The notes: generated by a model not told the origin, from the sequence alone. Counted from the stretch's first letter, positions 47,643-57,506 are shown. The stretch is 64,000 nucleotides of DNA from CAVONB01 sp963697205 (GCA_963697205.1 CAVONB010000005.1:62001-126000), one strand, 5' to 3'. Program-made: numbers and translations.

Positions 47643-47858
47643 CTAATCACCCTCCATTGATGTTGGGAGCGACCGGCTTCGCGACATCTGCCGCCAGGGC
47701 AACGTGCGCCGCGCAAAAGCTCCGCTAGGCACGATGCGTGCGTTTTGCACGTCGGGTAGCAACCGAACATCGTGAAGGCGAAAGGCAGCCACGATCTGCT
47801 GACGCAAATCGCCGAACAATTGCGCACCCGAACGATGCAGCAAATGCAGCGCAGAAGA
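47643..47858 (-). pseudogene. 3' remnant of a gene split by the IS66 element
   Basis: On the minus strand, reading on from the target duplication, the frame continues as ALHLLHRSGAQLFGDLRQQI for about 68 codons to a TAG at 47643-47645. Joined to the 5' part (50017-50915) across a single copy of the 8-bp target, the frame stays open: 899 + 208 = 1107 bp, 369 codons. The family is not recognised. It is convergent with the HAD gene. Confidence 0.65.
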
Positions 47859-47918
47859 GTAAGCGCCTCACGAATTGCCTGACGGTGCAGCGTTGGTTTT
47901 CGCTTGACTGGCTTCGGC

Positions 47919-49487
47919 TCAGGCTGCGACGCTTCGCGTCGCGGGTAGCGCGACGTTCCAAGGGAGCAGGGCCTCGATATCTTCGAGTGTGTTCGCCTGC
48001 GGCAGCAGCGTGAAGACTTGGCGGAGGTAGGCGTAGGGCTCCAGACCATTGGCCTTCGCTGTCTCGACGAGGCTATAGAGCCGCGCCGACGCTATGGCAC
48101 CTTTCGGGGTATCGCTGAAGAGCCATGCCTTTCTTCCGACGACAAACGGGCGGATAGCGTTCTCGCACAACACGTTCGATATCTCGAGCCGGCCGTCCTC
48201 GAGATAGCGGGTGAGCCGCTGCCATTTGTCAGCGAGGTAGCTGATCGCCTTGCCAGTCAGCGACTGCGGAGGTGTCGCGTTGCGGTTCGCATCGAGCCAC
48301 GTGCGTAGCTCACCCCAGATCGGTCGTGCCTTCTCGTTGCGCAAGCGATGTCGCTGGTCAGATGTCATGCCGGCGTCGCGTGCCAGCTTCTCAAGACGAT
48401 AGAGCTTGCGGATGATCATCAGGGCGGCGGGCGCAAGTCCGCGCTCATGGCCGGCGATCGCATGCTGCGCCTTCACCGCCTCGACGAACTTTCTCCTCGC
48501 ATGATCGAGGCAGCCGACATGGATCACGCCGTCGCGGCGAGCCGGCGCGTTGTAGCCCGAATAGGCGTCCGATTGCAGATAGCCCTGGTACTCGTCGAGG
48601 AGCCGCATCGGGATGGCGCCGGCGCGGGATGGCGCATAATCGAACAGGATGACCCGCTGGCCCGGTGGCCCGCCCCGACGCACCCACATGAAGGATTTCG
48701 TCGTCGCCGACCGGCCGTCCTCCTTGAGCACCTGCACGCTGGTCTCATCCATCTGCAGGACGTCATAGGAAAGTTGCGTCTCATGCATGAGGTTGATCAA
48801 AGGCGTCACGAGATCGCCGAGCCGGATCATCCAGTAGGCCAGCGCCGTGCGCGACACGCTGACATGATAGCGCGCAAGAATGCCTTCCTGGCGATAGAGC
48901 GGCAGGCCGTCGACGAATTTCGCGGTGCTGACATGCGCGAGCAGCCCCGGTGAGGCGTTGGACTTCGGGATCGGCTGTGCAGGCATGGCTGCCGTGACGA
49001 TAGCGGGGCCCTCATGGCTCGAGCCTTCACACGACCGGCAGGCGTACTTGAAGCGCACATGCTGCAGGACCTGGGCGCGTGCCGGCACGAGATCGAACTG
49101 CTCGCTCGTCACCTCGCCGATGCGCGTGAGCAGGCAGCCGCACACGCAGGTCTTCTCCGCCTCGGGAATGTCATGCTCGACGCGCACGCGCGGCAGAAAC
49201 GCGTCGATCGGCCTGCGCTTGCCACGGGCGCGCGCGTGGGCCGGGATCGTGATCTCGGTCACGTCCGTTTCTGGCGTATCCGCGCCGACGAGCGCTTCGG
49301 CCTCGTTGAACAGATCAATCTGCGCCAGCGAGGAAAGCTTCTCCGACTTCGGCGCGAAGGCCTTCACCGTCGCCAGCCTGAGTTGCTCCTCCAGGATCGC
49401 GATGCGCGCCGCCTGCGCTGCAGTCAACGCCTTCAGCGTTGCGATTTCATCGCTCTCAGGCGTCGGCGATGTCTCGGACGTGCCCAT
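47919..49487 (-). CDS. tnpC: IS66-family transposase TnpC
   Basis: 522 aa. A coiled-coil N-terminus (ILEEQLRLATVKAFAPKSEKLS, with an AFAPKSEKL variant of the family's 'FGRSSEK'), a zinc-binding region (CVCGCLLTRI and CRSCEG), then the DDE core: Asp in LQMDETSVQVL, Asp in LQSDAYSGYN and Glu in SNVLCENAIRPFVVGRK. The C-terminal IS66 segment (SARLYSLVETAKANGLEPYAY) is complete. No disruption is seen. Confidence 0.95.
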   Translation of the reverse strand: MGTSETSPTPESDEIATLKALTAAQAARIAILEEQLRLATVKAFAPKSEKLSSLAQIDLFNEAEALVGADTPETDVTEITIPAHARARGKRRPIDAFLPRVRVEHDIPEAEKTCVCGCLLTRIGEVTSEQFDLVPARAQVLQHVRFKYACRSCEGSSHEGPAIVTAAMPAQPIPKSNASPGLLAHVSTAKFVDGLPLYRQEGILARYHVSVSRTALAYWMIRLGDLVTPLINLMHETQLSYDVLQMDETSVQVLKEDGRSATTKSFMWVRRGGPPGQRVILFDYAPSRAGAIPMRLLDEYQGYLQSDAYSGYNAPARRDGVIHVGCLDHARRKFVEAVKAQHAIAGHERGLAPAALMIIRKLYRLEKLARDAGMTSDQRHRLRNEKARPIWGELRTWLDANRNATPPQSLTGKAISYLADKWQRLTRYLEDGRLEISNVLCENAIRPFVVGRKAWLFSDTPKGAIASARLYSLVETAKANGLEPYAYLRQVFTLLPQANTLEDIEALLPWNVALPATRSVAA

Positions 49488-49538
49488 GGCTTGAGGCTAA
49501 CTGATTTGTGCGTGGGACTGCTGCCACATCCCAGGCTT

Positions 49539-49931
49539 TTACAGCACGGTGCGATATTCCAGCGCGCGGTGTGGCTTCAGGTGCTTCAAGTCGAGCCCGT
49601 CGAGCAGCCATGCAAGCTGCTCCGGCGTCAGCCTTGCGACCCGCCCTGGCAGGTGCGAGGGCCATCTGAAGCGCTCCTCCTCCAGCCGCTTCAGCCACAG
49701 GCAGAACCCGCTGCGCTCCCAGTACAGGACCTTGATCTGGTTGCGCCGCTTGTTGGTGAAGCAAAACAGGTTGCGGCTGAACGGGTCGTACTTCAGCGAC
49801 GCCTCGATCAAGACCGACAGCCCGTTGATGCCCATCCGGAAATCGACGGGATCCAGACACACGTTGATCGTGATGTCCTCATCAAGCGGTGGCCGCACCG
49901 TCGCGATCCCACGTTTCCGTCTGTCCACCAT
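49539..49931 (-). CDS. tnpB: IS66-family accessory protein TnpB
   Basis: 130 aa. LDPVDFRMGINGLSVLIEAS, FCFTNKRRNQIKVLYWERSG and RLEEERFRWP match the IS66 Orf2 (TnpB) pattern. First ATG at 49931. It precedes tnpC by 51 bp. The protein is needed for transposition in IS66 elements, but its mechanism is not well defined. Confidence 0.93.
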   Translation of the reverse strand: MVDRRKRGIATVRPPLDEDITINVCLDPVDFRMGINGLSVLIEASLKYDPFSRNLFCFTNKRRNQIKVLYWERSGFCLWLKRLEEERFRWPSHLPGRVARLTPEQLAWLLDGLDLKHLKPHRALEYRTVL

Positions 49932-50016
49932 CGCGCTGCGCCTGATCCGCAAATCGAAAGCGGCATCATCCCAGGTTCGAGTTGGTGGGGACAGAAGCTG
50001 TTATCTTGGCGCTTAC

Positions 50017-50915
50017 GCAGAAGACGAATGACTCAGACTTTGACCAACATAGGTCTCTCCGAAAAAGGACTCAGCCAGCAAGGAAACGTCGTCAGTCGAG
50101 CCTTCATTCTCACCGCACAACTGGTCATCGACCGGCTGACGATCAGGCGCATGAATACTTCCATCAACGGACTGTTTAGAGAAAACAAAAGCGCGTGCAG
50201 TTCCGCTCCGAGCACCCACGCGTTCATTTTCGAGAACAGTCTGTTTAGCTGCGGGATCGCTCGAACAATTATCGTTGGAATCGGCAGGGAAACAGCGAGC
50301 GCGATCAGGATTTCGATCCGAAACGATATTTTCGGCAGATTTATATTTGGCGATTTCAAAATCATCAGCATGTTTATCAACATCGAAAACGAGGCAGAAC
50401 CCGCCATCGCAATCCGCAATCAGGTGAGAGCCGTGTACACCATCGCTGGAACGCAAACCGAAACCGTGCTGCTCTCCATCCAGAAGATTGCGCGTCCCGT
50501 CCGGCACAAATCCAGGACACCCTTCGAGGGATTCGGTCACCCAGTAGCCGTCCGAGCGCCGCACGACGACGCTCCAGTCCACAATCTGGTCATCGAGATC
50601 GGGCCCCTTGGGTCCACCGCCAGGATCATCGTCGCCGTCGAAATCGACGCCGTAGACGATGACTTTCACCTCGACGGCGTCCTGAAGCACTAGGTACCGA
50701 ATTGAGACGCCCGTGGCCTTGTCCGTGAAACGGCCGAAGCCGGGCTCGAGCGTGCCGCGCCAGATCCTGTCGAGAAGTCTGCTGAACAAGCGCCGCGAGA
50801 CGGCCCTGTAGGCGTCCGCCTCTTCCACGGTCCAGAAATCCGCCTCCGCGAGCAGCGATGTGCTGCGCGCGCCGAGGTAGATGAAGCCATCGTCTTTAAA
50901 TTCGTACCGCCACAT
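50017..50915 (-). pseudogene. 5' part of an unrecognised gene interrupted by IS66
   Basis: From an ATG at 50915 (MWRYEFKDDGFIYLGARSTS) about 299 codons run to the IS edge; inside the IS the frame stops at once (TAA 50013-50015). Codons 1-160 are GC-rich and acidic near VYGVDFDGDDDPGGGPKG. The remainder has lower GC and a D/S-rich, probably unstructured sequence. Another frame on the same strand (50033-50419) reads as a hydrophobic protein, so the true coding frame of this AT-richer half is not certain. No family recognised. The shift in base composition suggests acquired DNA. Confidence 0.5.
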
Positions 50916-51136
50916 GTGTCACGTCCCGGCGCATGAGCCCGCGGTGCGTGACGTACGCTGCGTCCCGCCACACAACCGTCATACGCACAGTCAGTCGGGT
51001 CAATGGGTCGCAGGCATGACCTCATTGGGACCAAATTGTGCCGTGTGCGGGAAAGGGGTCACGCTGTGGCGGAAGTGGCGCAATCCGCCGCGAGGCTCCG
51101 CGCACGGCCGCACGGGCCAGCGGCGCGGCGGGATGC

Positions 51137-54100
51137 CTACTCGGCCGCCTTCGGCGGCGTGGCGAGCCCCGCACCCCCATGCGGTTGCCTCTCCGGCCCG
51201 GCACCGGTCACAGCCTCTGTCGCCGAAATCGGCGCACGCATCGCGCTGCGGTCGCGCGCGACGTAGGTATAGACCGCCGGCGTTACGAACAGCGTGAACG
51301 CCGTACCGACAAGCATGCCTGCCGCGATCACCACGCCGATCGAGAACCGGCTCGCCGCGCCCGCCCCGCTCGCCATCAATAGCGGCACCATGCCGACCAC
51401 CATCGCCGCCGTCGTCATCAGGATCGGCCTGAGCCGGATGCCCGCCGCCTTCTCGATCGCCGCCCGCCGGCCGAGTCCCTCCGCCTCTTGCAACTGGTTG
51501 GCATAGTCAACCATCAAGATTCCGTGCTTGGAGATAAGGCCGATCAGCGTCACCAGCCCGATCTGCGTGTAGATGTTGACCGTGCCGAGCCCGAACGACA
51601 GCGGCAGCAGAGCCCCGAAAATCGATGTCGGCAGCGCCACCAGGATGATCAGCGGATCGCGAAAACTCTCGTACTGCGCAGCGAGCACCAGATAGATGAT
51701 GATCAGCGCGAACACGAACGTTGTGACGAGAGAGCTGCCCTCCTGCACGTACTGGCGGCTTTCACCCTGGAAATCGTACGAAAACCCCTCCGGCAGCGCT
51801 CTCGCCGCTGTCGCTTTGAGGTAGTCGACCGCCTCGCCGACCGTGCGTCCGGGAAACGGCACAGCCTGGATGATCGCCGAATTGAGCTGCTGGAAGGTAT
51901 TGAGCGCGTTAGGCTGAACGGTCTGCGACACCGACGCCATGCTCGACAGCGGCACCAGTGCACCGGCCGCCGTACGTACCTGGTAACGCGTCAGCCAGTC
52001 CGGCGTCAGGCGGAAGTCGCGCGGCACCTGCGGGATCACCTGATAGCTGCGCCCGTAGAGATTGAAACGGTTGACGTAGTTGCCGCCGAGCAGCGTGGCC
52101 AGCGACGCACCGATGTCCTGCATCGTCACGCCCAGCCGGTTCGCCTTGTCGTGATCGATCTTCAGCTCGATCTGCGGCGTGTCGAATTTCAAGTCGCTGT
52201 CGGTGAACAGGAACAGCCCGCTCTTCTGCGCCTCCTGGCGCATCGTCTCCAGAACCTGCGCCAGCTGCTGGTAGTCGGCCGTCGTCGTGATCACGAACTG
52301 AACCGGAGGGCCACCCGTGCTGCCCGGCAGGGATGGCCGCGCGAACGAGAACACCGATGCCCCCGCGATGCCCGCCAGCTGCGGCTGCAAGCTCTGCTGG
52401 ATCTGCTTTTGCGAGCGCGTGCGCTCGTCCCACGGCTTGAACAGGATGCCGGCGAATCCCTGCTGCACGTTGGGCCGCCCGTTGATCGCGAACACGTGGT
52501 CCTTCTCCGGCACCTGCGCGAAGATCTTGTACATCTCGCTGGTCGCCGCCTCCAGATAGTCGAGATTGGCGTAAGGCGGCGTCTTCACGACGTTGAACAG
52601 GATGCCCTGATCCTCTTCCGGTGCGAGTTCCTTTTGCGCGGTGACGTACATCAGCCCCGTCAGCACCAGCACGCCCGCCAGTACCACCAGCGTCACCGGC
52701 CGGTATTCCAGACTGCGCGTCAGCCGCCGCTCGTAGCGCCGCCTCAGCCGGTCGAACAGTCCGTCGAGGAAGTGGACGAAACGGCCGCTCGACTGGTCCG
52801 CCGTCAGCAACCGCGAGCACATCATCGGCGACAGCGTCAGCGCGACGATGCCCGAGACGATCACCGCGCCGGCCAGCGTGAAAGCGAACTCGCGGAACAG
52901 CGCCCCCGTCAGGCCCGACACGAAGCCGATCGGCGCATAGACGGCCGCCAGCGTGATCGTCATCGAGATCACCGGCACCGCGATCTCGCGCGCACCCACC
53001 AGCGCAGCGTCGTGGGGCGTCATGCCCTCCTCGATGTGGCGGTGGATGTTCTCCACCACCACGATCGCATCGTCGACCACGAGGCCGATCGCCAGCACCA
53101 GCGCCAGCAGCGTCAGGAGGTTGATCGAATAGCCCAGCGCCAGGAGCGCGAAGGCGACGCCGACCAGCGACAACGGAATGGTCACGATCGGAATCAGCGT
53201 CGAACGCAGGTTGCCCAGGAACAGGAAGATCACGACGATGACGATCAACGCCGCCTCGATCAGCGTGGAGCGCACTTCCGAGATCGAGGCCTCGATGAAC
53301 TTCGTCGCGTCATACGCGATCGCTGCCTCCAGCCCCGGCGGCAGTTGCGCCTGGATCTCCGGAAACGTCTTGCGCACCTGCTGGATGACAGTCAGCGGAT
53401 TGGCTGACGGCGTCGCGAAGATGCCGATGAACACGGCCTTGAGGCCATCGAAGACGGACGAGGAATTCGCGCTTTCCGGTCCAAGCTCGATGCGCGCCAC
53501 ATCCTGCAGCCTGACGAGCGCGTCCCCGCGCGTGCGCACCACCAGACTGCCGAATGCCTCGGGACTGTCGAGCGAGGTCTCCGCTCGGATCGTCGTCTGC
53601 ACGAAGTCGCCCTTCACCTGCCCCGCCGCGCTGATGAAGTTGTTGGCGGCCAGCGCGTTCCTGACGTCCACTGGCGTGATGCCGAGCGCGGCCATCTTGT
53701 CGGGATCGAGCCAGATGCGCATCGCGAACGTCTGCCCGCCCAGGATCTGCGCGCTGGCCACGCCGTCGATGGTCTGCAGCTTCGGCTGCACGACGCGGGT
53801 CAGGTAGTCGGTGATCTGCGACGCGTTGATGACCTTCGAGTTGAAGGACATGTACATCAGCGCAGTCGTCTCGCCGGTCTGCTTGAGTACGACCGGGTCC
53901 TGCGCCTCGCGCGGCAGCTGACCGCGCACCTGGTTGACCTTGGACAGCACGTCCGCCACCGCCCGGTCGGGATCGGCGTTGAGACGCAGGTTGAGCGTCA
54001 CCGTCGACACGTTCTGCGCCGACGACGTCGTCAGCGTATCGATGCCCTCCGCGCTCGCCACCGCCTGCTGGATCGGCGTCGTGATGAAGCCCTTGATCAC

Positions 54101-54271
54101 GTCGGCGTTGGCGCCGGGATAGGCCGTCGTAATGGTGATCGTCGTGTTCGACAGCTCCGGATACTGCCGCACCTGCAGGCTGCTCAGCGAAGCCAGCCCC
54201 ACCAGCAGGATCAACAAGCTCACGACGGTCGCCAGGACCGGCCGGCGGATGAAGATGTCCGTGAACGACAT
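51137..54271 (-). CDS. RND multidrug efflux transporter, inner membrane pump (AcrB/MexB-like)
   Basis: 1044 aa, two six-helix repeats after helices 1 and 7 with large periplasmic domains. N-terminus FTDIFIRRPVLATVVSLLIL is typical of the HAE1 group. Helix 4 carries the proton-relay Asp pair in GLVVDDAIVVVENIHRHIEEG, and the Lys partner is in LIGLISKHGILMVDYANQLQ. Substrates cannot be told from sequence. It follows the adaptor gene by 12 bp. No outer membrane TolC-like gene is adjacent. The C-terminal tail is short. Confidence 0.95.
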   Translation of the reverse strand: MSFTDIFIRRPVLATVVSLLILLVGLASLSSLQVRQYPELSNTTITITTAYPGANADVIKGFITTPIQQAVASAEGIDTLTTSSAQNVSTVTLNLRLNADPDRAVADVLSKVNQVRGQLPREAQDPVVLKQTGETTALMYMSFNSKVINASQITDYLTRVVQPKLQTIDGVASAQILGGQTFAMRIWLDPDKMAALGITPVDVRNALAANNFISAAGQVKGDFVQTTIRAETSLDSPEAFGSLVVRTRGDALVRLQDVARIELGPESANSSSVFDGLKAVFIGIFATPSANPLTVIQQVRKTFPEIQAQLPPGLEAAIAYDATKFIEASISEVRSTLIEAALIVIVVIFLFLGNLRSTLIPIVTIPLSLVGVAFALLALGYSINLLTLLALVLAIGLVVDDAIVVVENIHRHIEEGMTPHDAALVGAREIAVPVISMTITLAAVYAPIGFVSGLTGALFREFAFTLAGAVIVSGIVALTLSPMMCSRLLTADQSSGRFVHFLDGLFDRLRRRYERRLTRSLEYRPVTLVVLAGVLVLTGLMYVTAQKELAPEEDQGILFNVVKTPPYANLDYLEAATSEMYKIFAQVPEKDHVFAINGRPNVQQGFAGILFKPWDERTRSQKQIQQSLQPQLAGIAGASVFSFARPSLPGSTGGPPVQFVITTTADYQQLAQVLETMRQEAQKSGLFLFTDSDLKFDTPQIELKIDHDKANRLGVTMQDIGASLATLLGGNYVNRFNLYGRSYQVIPQVPRDFRLTPDWLTRYQVRTAAGALVPLSSMASVSQTVQPNALNTFQQLNSAIIQAVPFPGRTVGEAVDYLKATAARALPEGFSYDFQGESRQYVQEGSSLVTTFVFALIIIYLVLAAQYESFRDPLIILVALPTSIFGALLPLSFGLGTVNIYTQIGLVTLIGLISKHGILMVDYANQLQEAEGLGRRAAIEKAAGIRLRPILMTTAAMVVGMVPLLMASGAGAASRFSIGVVIAAGMLVGTAFTLFVTPAVYTYVARDRSAMRAPISATEAVTGAGPERQPHGGAGLATPPKAAE

Positions 54272-54283
54272 GTGCGATCCGCC

Positions 54284-55471
54284 CTATTGCTTCGGCCGCG
54301 CGCCGGCGCGCACGGGCGCCTGCGTGTTGTCGATCTTCAAACGCACGCCGGGATTGATCTTGAGCTGTCCCGTCGTGACCACCTGCTCGCCCGCCGACAG
54401 TCCCGAAAGCACCGCCACCCGGTCCTCGCGCGCCTCGCCCACCTTCACGAAGCGCCGCTCCGCGACGAACAGCTGGGCCGTCGAATCACGCGCACCCGCC
54501 GGCGCGCCGGACGCCTTCTCAGGCGTCGCCGCCACTGCCGCCCCCGCCTGCGGCGCGGCCTGCACGACATACACGCTGTCGCCATAAAGGCTGTACGTCA
54601 CCGCCGTGCGCGGCACGGTGACGACGTCGCGATCCGCCCCGGCCTCCACCGTGACGTTCGCGAACATGCCTGGCAGCAGCATCTTGTCGGGATTGGTGAG
54701 CTGCCCGCGCACCAGCAGCGTGCGCGTCTCCTGCACGACACGCGCATCGAGCGACTGGATCTCGCCGGCAAACGTCTTGCCCGGGAACGTGTCGACGGCC
54801 AGCGTGATGCGCTGTCCCACCTTGAGCAGCGCAATCGACTGCTCGGGCACGGGAAAGTCGACGCGGATCGGGTCGAGCGCCTGCAGCGACGTCAGCGCGG
54901 CACCCGGCGACACGAACTGCCCCTTCTCCACCTTGCGGATGCCGATCCGGCCCGCGAACGGCGCCACGATCGATTTCTGCGCGATCACCGCCTCGATCCG
55001 CTTGACCGCCGCCGCCGCCGTATCGCGCCGCGCCTGTGCCGTGTCCACGTTGGCCTCCGACGTCACCTTGCGCCGGATCAGATCCGACTGACGCTCGAAG
55101 GCGAGTTCGGCCTCGCGCAACGTCGCGCGCGCGCTGGCCAGATCCGCTTCCTCGATCGCGGTATCCAGCTGGACGAGCTTGGCGCCCTTGGCCACATCCG
55201 TTCCGCTGTCGAACAGCACCTCGGTGACGACGCCGGGGACTTGCGAGGCGATGTCGACGCCTTCCACCGAGACCAAGGTGCCGATCGATTTCAGTTGCGG
55301 CGTCCAGCGCTCCTTGCGCGACACCTCGGACGTGACCGTCGCCGTCGGCGGACCGCCCTTCGACAGGATCGCCTGCCGGATCATCTGCGGAATGAACACC
55401 ATCCGATAGTAGGCGAACCCGCCGATGATCGCGGCAAGAAGGGTCGCGGCAATAACCAGGCGCTTCGTCAT
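54284..55471 (-). CDS. RND efflux adaptor (membrane fusion protein)
   Basis: 395 aa from the ATG at 55471 (MTKRLVIAATLLAAIIGG, membrane anchor or signal). Lipoyl halves (VASQVPGVV-like DIASQVPGVVTEVLFDSG and IVAPFAGRIGIRKVEKGQF) flank a helical hairpin (residues about 95-160), followed by the beta-barrel (PVPEQSIALLKVGQRI) and membrane-proximal domain. It bridges the pump to an outer membrane channel. No cysteine lipobox was seen. Operon partner of the downstream pump. Confidence 0.93.
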   Translation of the reverse strand: MTKRLVIAATLLAAIIGGFAYYRMVFIPQMIRQAILSKGGPPTATVTSEVSRKERWTPQLKSIGTLVSVEGVDIASQVPGVVTEVLFDSGTDVAKGAKLVQLDTAIEEADLASARATLREAELAFERQSDLIRRKVTSEANVDTAQARRDTAAAAVKRIEAVIAQKSIVAPFAGRIGIRKVEKGQFVSPGAALTSLQALDPIRVDFPVPEQSIALLKVGQRITLAVDTFPGKTFAGEIQSLDARVVQETRTLLVRGQLTNPDKMLLPGMFANVTVEAGADRDVVTVPRTAVTYSLYGDSVYVVQAAPQAGAAVAATPEKASGAPAGARDSTAQLFVAERRFVKVGEAREDRVAVLSGLSAGEQVVTTGQLKINPGVRLKIDNTQAPVRAGARPKQ

Positions 55472-55711
55472 GGACTGTGATCTCGGGCAAGGGGTCCGGG
55501 TTGGCGCGGAAGCGACTCTCTCCAACGTCGACCACCCGCCTTTGGTTGCATCGGGTGGCGATGACACGGGCGACAGCCCGTCGGAGGATGTTGACCGGAG
55601 GCGGCCGACCAGCCTTCTACCACGGCGCGCGCGGCACGTCAGACTTCGCAACGCGCCGCGACGACTGGTCCTTTACCGCCGCCATCAAGGGTACGCGGCT
55701 CAAGTCGACGC

Positions 55712-56752
55712 CTATTTCTTCGGCGCTGCCGCAGCCTCGCGCGGCTCTTCGCTGCGCGGCCGCTTCGGCCGGTCGGTGTCCGAGAAGCTGTTCATCACCA
55801 TGTCGGGCGACGACGTGTTGTGGCGCGACACACTCAGACGGCCGAGCCAAACGTCCGTCGCCGTAGCCTCGGTGAACGCCAGGACGTTATGTTCACGCCA
55901 GCCCTTGGCGCCCTTCTCCCGCACCGCCACCGCAGCCGCGTCATTGTTGAATTGCGTCACATACATCGAGCGCAGCATCGCAAACGGCCGCCCGGCCACC
56001 GGCGCATCGAACGACACGTCGAGTGCATGCTTGTCCATCGTGGCATCCGCAATCTTCACCGTCGCGCTACCGCCCCGCGCAAACGACACCGTGAACGCGC
56101 GCGCCTTGGGATCGAACGCCACTTCGCGGATATTGACGACCGGCCGACCGTCGTCTTCCACCGGGCCGACCAGGAACGAGGTGCCGAACGCCGTCGGCGC
56201 CAGACCCTTCGGCGCCTTCGGCCGGATCCGCCAGTACCCGTCCTGCGGATAAAGCACCATAATCTCCTCGCCACCCATCGGCCTCAGCGCCCAGACCTGC
56301 AGCATGTGCAGTCCTTCCTCGACGCGATCGCCGATGCGCACCGTCGCCGTCGACGGCCGCCAGAAACTTGGGAAGCGCCACCCCACGACCCACAGCTCGA
56401 CCTCCTCATAAAGGGTCTGGCGGCGAAACACCGGCGGCGCGCTGGCCTCCTTGTGCACAGGATCGGCACTCATGTCGCAGGCCGTCCAATCCGCCTCGAA
56501 GTTATCGGTCGCCACCGCGCCGAGATAGGCGGGATGCGCGGCCTCGATGCGAAAGCTCTTCACGGCAGGGCTCTCGAACGCGATCGCGACGTTGTCCTTT
56601 TCCGCGCACAGCACGGACTCGGAGCGGTTCGTCACCGTCACCGCCAGACCGTCGAGCGAAGCCGCACGCCCATTGGTCACATCGGCCAGCAACCCGCCCA
56701 ACACCCCAGCCGCCGCAACCGCGACCGTCAGCCCGCTACGCCAGAACCGCAT
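55712..56752 (-). CDS. Secreted protein of unknown function
   Basis: 346 aa with an ATG at 56752 after GGGGA. A signal peptide (LTVAVAAAGVLGGLLADVTNGRA) leads into a soluble domain with many Trp and aromatic residues (EELWVVGWRFPSFWRP-like ELWVVGWRFPSFWRP, VWALRPMGGEEIMVLYPQDG, YWRIRPKAPKGL). One Cys pair (LCAEK and WTACDM) could be disulfide-linked. The tail is charged (DRPKRPRSEEPREAAAAPKK). I do not recognise a family. Its first 17 bp overlap the end of the FkbM methyltransferase gene, so the two are likely co-transcribed. Confidence 0.75.
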   Translation of the reverse strand: MRFWRSGLTVAVAAAGVLGGLLADVTNGRAASLDGLAVTVTNRSESVLCAEKDNVAIAFESPAVKSFRIEAAHPAYLGAVATDNFEADWTACDMSADPVHKEASAPPVFRRQTLYEEVELWVVGWRFPSFWRPSTATVRIGDRVEEGLHMLQVWALRPMGGEEIMVLYPQDGYWRIRPKAPKGLAPTAFGTSFLVGPVEDDGRPVVNIREVAFDPKARAFTVSFARGGSATVKIADATMDKHALDVSFDAPVAGRPFAMLRSMYVTQFNNDAAAVAVREKGAKGWREHNVLAFTEATATDVWLGRLSVSRHNTSSPDMVMNSFSDTDRPKRPRSEEPREAAAAPKK

Positions 56753-57506
56753 AGACGTCCCCCGAATTTGCCGCATGCGGCAGCTCCATAATGTGTCGGG
56801 CCATGGCCTCGCGCGAGATTCCGCTGCCGAACGAGAGGACCTGGCTCTCGCCCAGCGCCACGTCGTAGCGATACCCGCCGAGCGCCGACAGCCGCTCAAG
56901 GCAGTCGAGCGCCACCTGCCGCTGGATGGTGGTGAACTCGAACGACAGGGCCGGTAGCGGCCGCGATAGTCCCGCGAGCACGTCGGCCTCGAAACCTTCC
57001 ACGTCGATCTTGGTGAACGCCGGCACGCCATGTTGGGCGACGAGCGCGTCGAGCGTCGTTACCGGCACGCTGATGGCGCGGTCCCAGACCTGCCCCTCCC
57101 AGCCCCCCTGCCCGTCGGCCGCCTTGACGAAGTCGGTCGACGCCGTCGTCACCGTCGGGTTGGCTGAGTTGATGTGCAGCGTGAGCGTCCCTGGCGCCGA
57201 CCCGCACGCCGCCTCGACCAGGGCCACCCCGTCGTCGCCGCCGTAAAGGGTGCGCACCACGCGTGCGCAATCGGGCTGCGGCTCAAGCGCGACCACCCGC
57301 GCGCCGAGCCGTCGGAAACTGCCGATGCGGTCGCCGACGTGGCTGCCGATGTCGAAGGCGAGGTCGCCCGGCCCGACGAAGCGCCGGTAAAGCGCGTCCA
57401 TCGCCCGGTCGCGCGCCGCGTCGCCATAATAGACGTCGAGCGATCGGCGAAGCGTGGCAAGGGCGGGATCGGCGCGAAGGGCGCTGAGCGTTGCGGCAAG
57501 GGTCAT
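56736..57506 (-). CDS. FkbM-family SAM-dependent methyltransferase
   Basis: 256 aa. SAM-binding block LAFDIGSHVGDRIGSFRRLG with GARVVALEPQP, then the family signature TKIDVEGFEADVLAGL. Start MTLAATLSAL at 57506. FkbM enzymes O-methylate sugars or polyketides; the acceptor here is unknown. It precedes a secreted unknown protein with a 17-bp overlap, hinting at a common role at the cell surface. Confidence 0.88.
   Translation of the reverse strand: MTLAATLSALRADPALATLRRSLDVYYGDAARDRAMDALYRRFVGPGDLAFDIGSHVGDRIGSFRRLGARVVALEPQPDCARVVRTLYGGDDGVALVEAACGSAPGTLTLHINSANPTVTTASTDFVKAADGQGGWEGQVWDRAISVPVTTLDALVAQHGVPAFTKIDVEGFEADVLAGLSRPLPALSFEFTTIQRQVALDCLERLSALGGYRYDVALGESQVLSFGSGISREAMARHIMELPHAANSGDVYAVLA

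Larger units (their letters stand above)
47859..50016 (-). mobile_element. IS66-family insertion sequence, 2158 bp, with 8-bp target duplication
   Basis: The left end starts GTAAGCGCC (47859-47867) and the right end finishes GGCGCTTAC (50008-50016), exact inverted copies with the GTAAGCG tip of IS66. Directly outside both ends stands GCAGAAGA (47851-47858 and 50017-50024), a perfect 8-bp duplication, the size made by this family. It carries tnpB and tnpC. Only 85 bp lie between tnpB and the right end, so there is no room for tnpA. The intact duplication and intact tnpC suggest a recent insertion. Confidence 0.95.

Noticed and set aside
50033..50419. A hydrophobic 128-residue minus-strand frame in the AT-richer patch
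   Set aside because: It overlaps the longer frame that is restored by IS removal and has no ribosome site or recognised family. Kept only as an alternative for the uncertain half of that gene.
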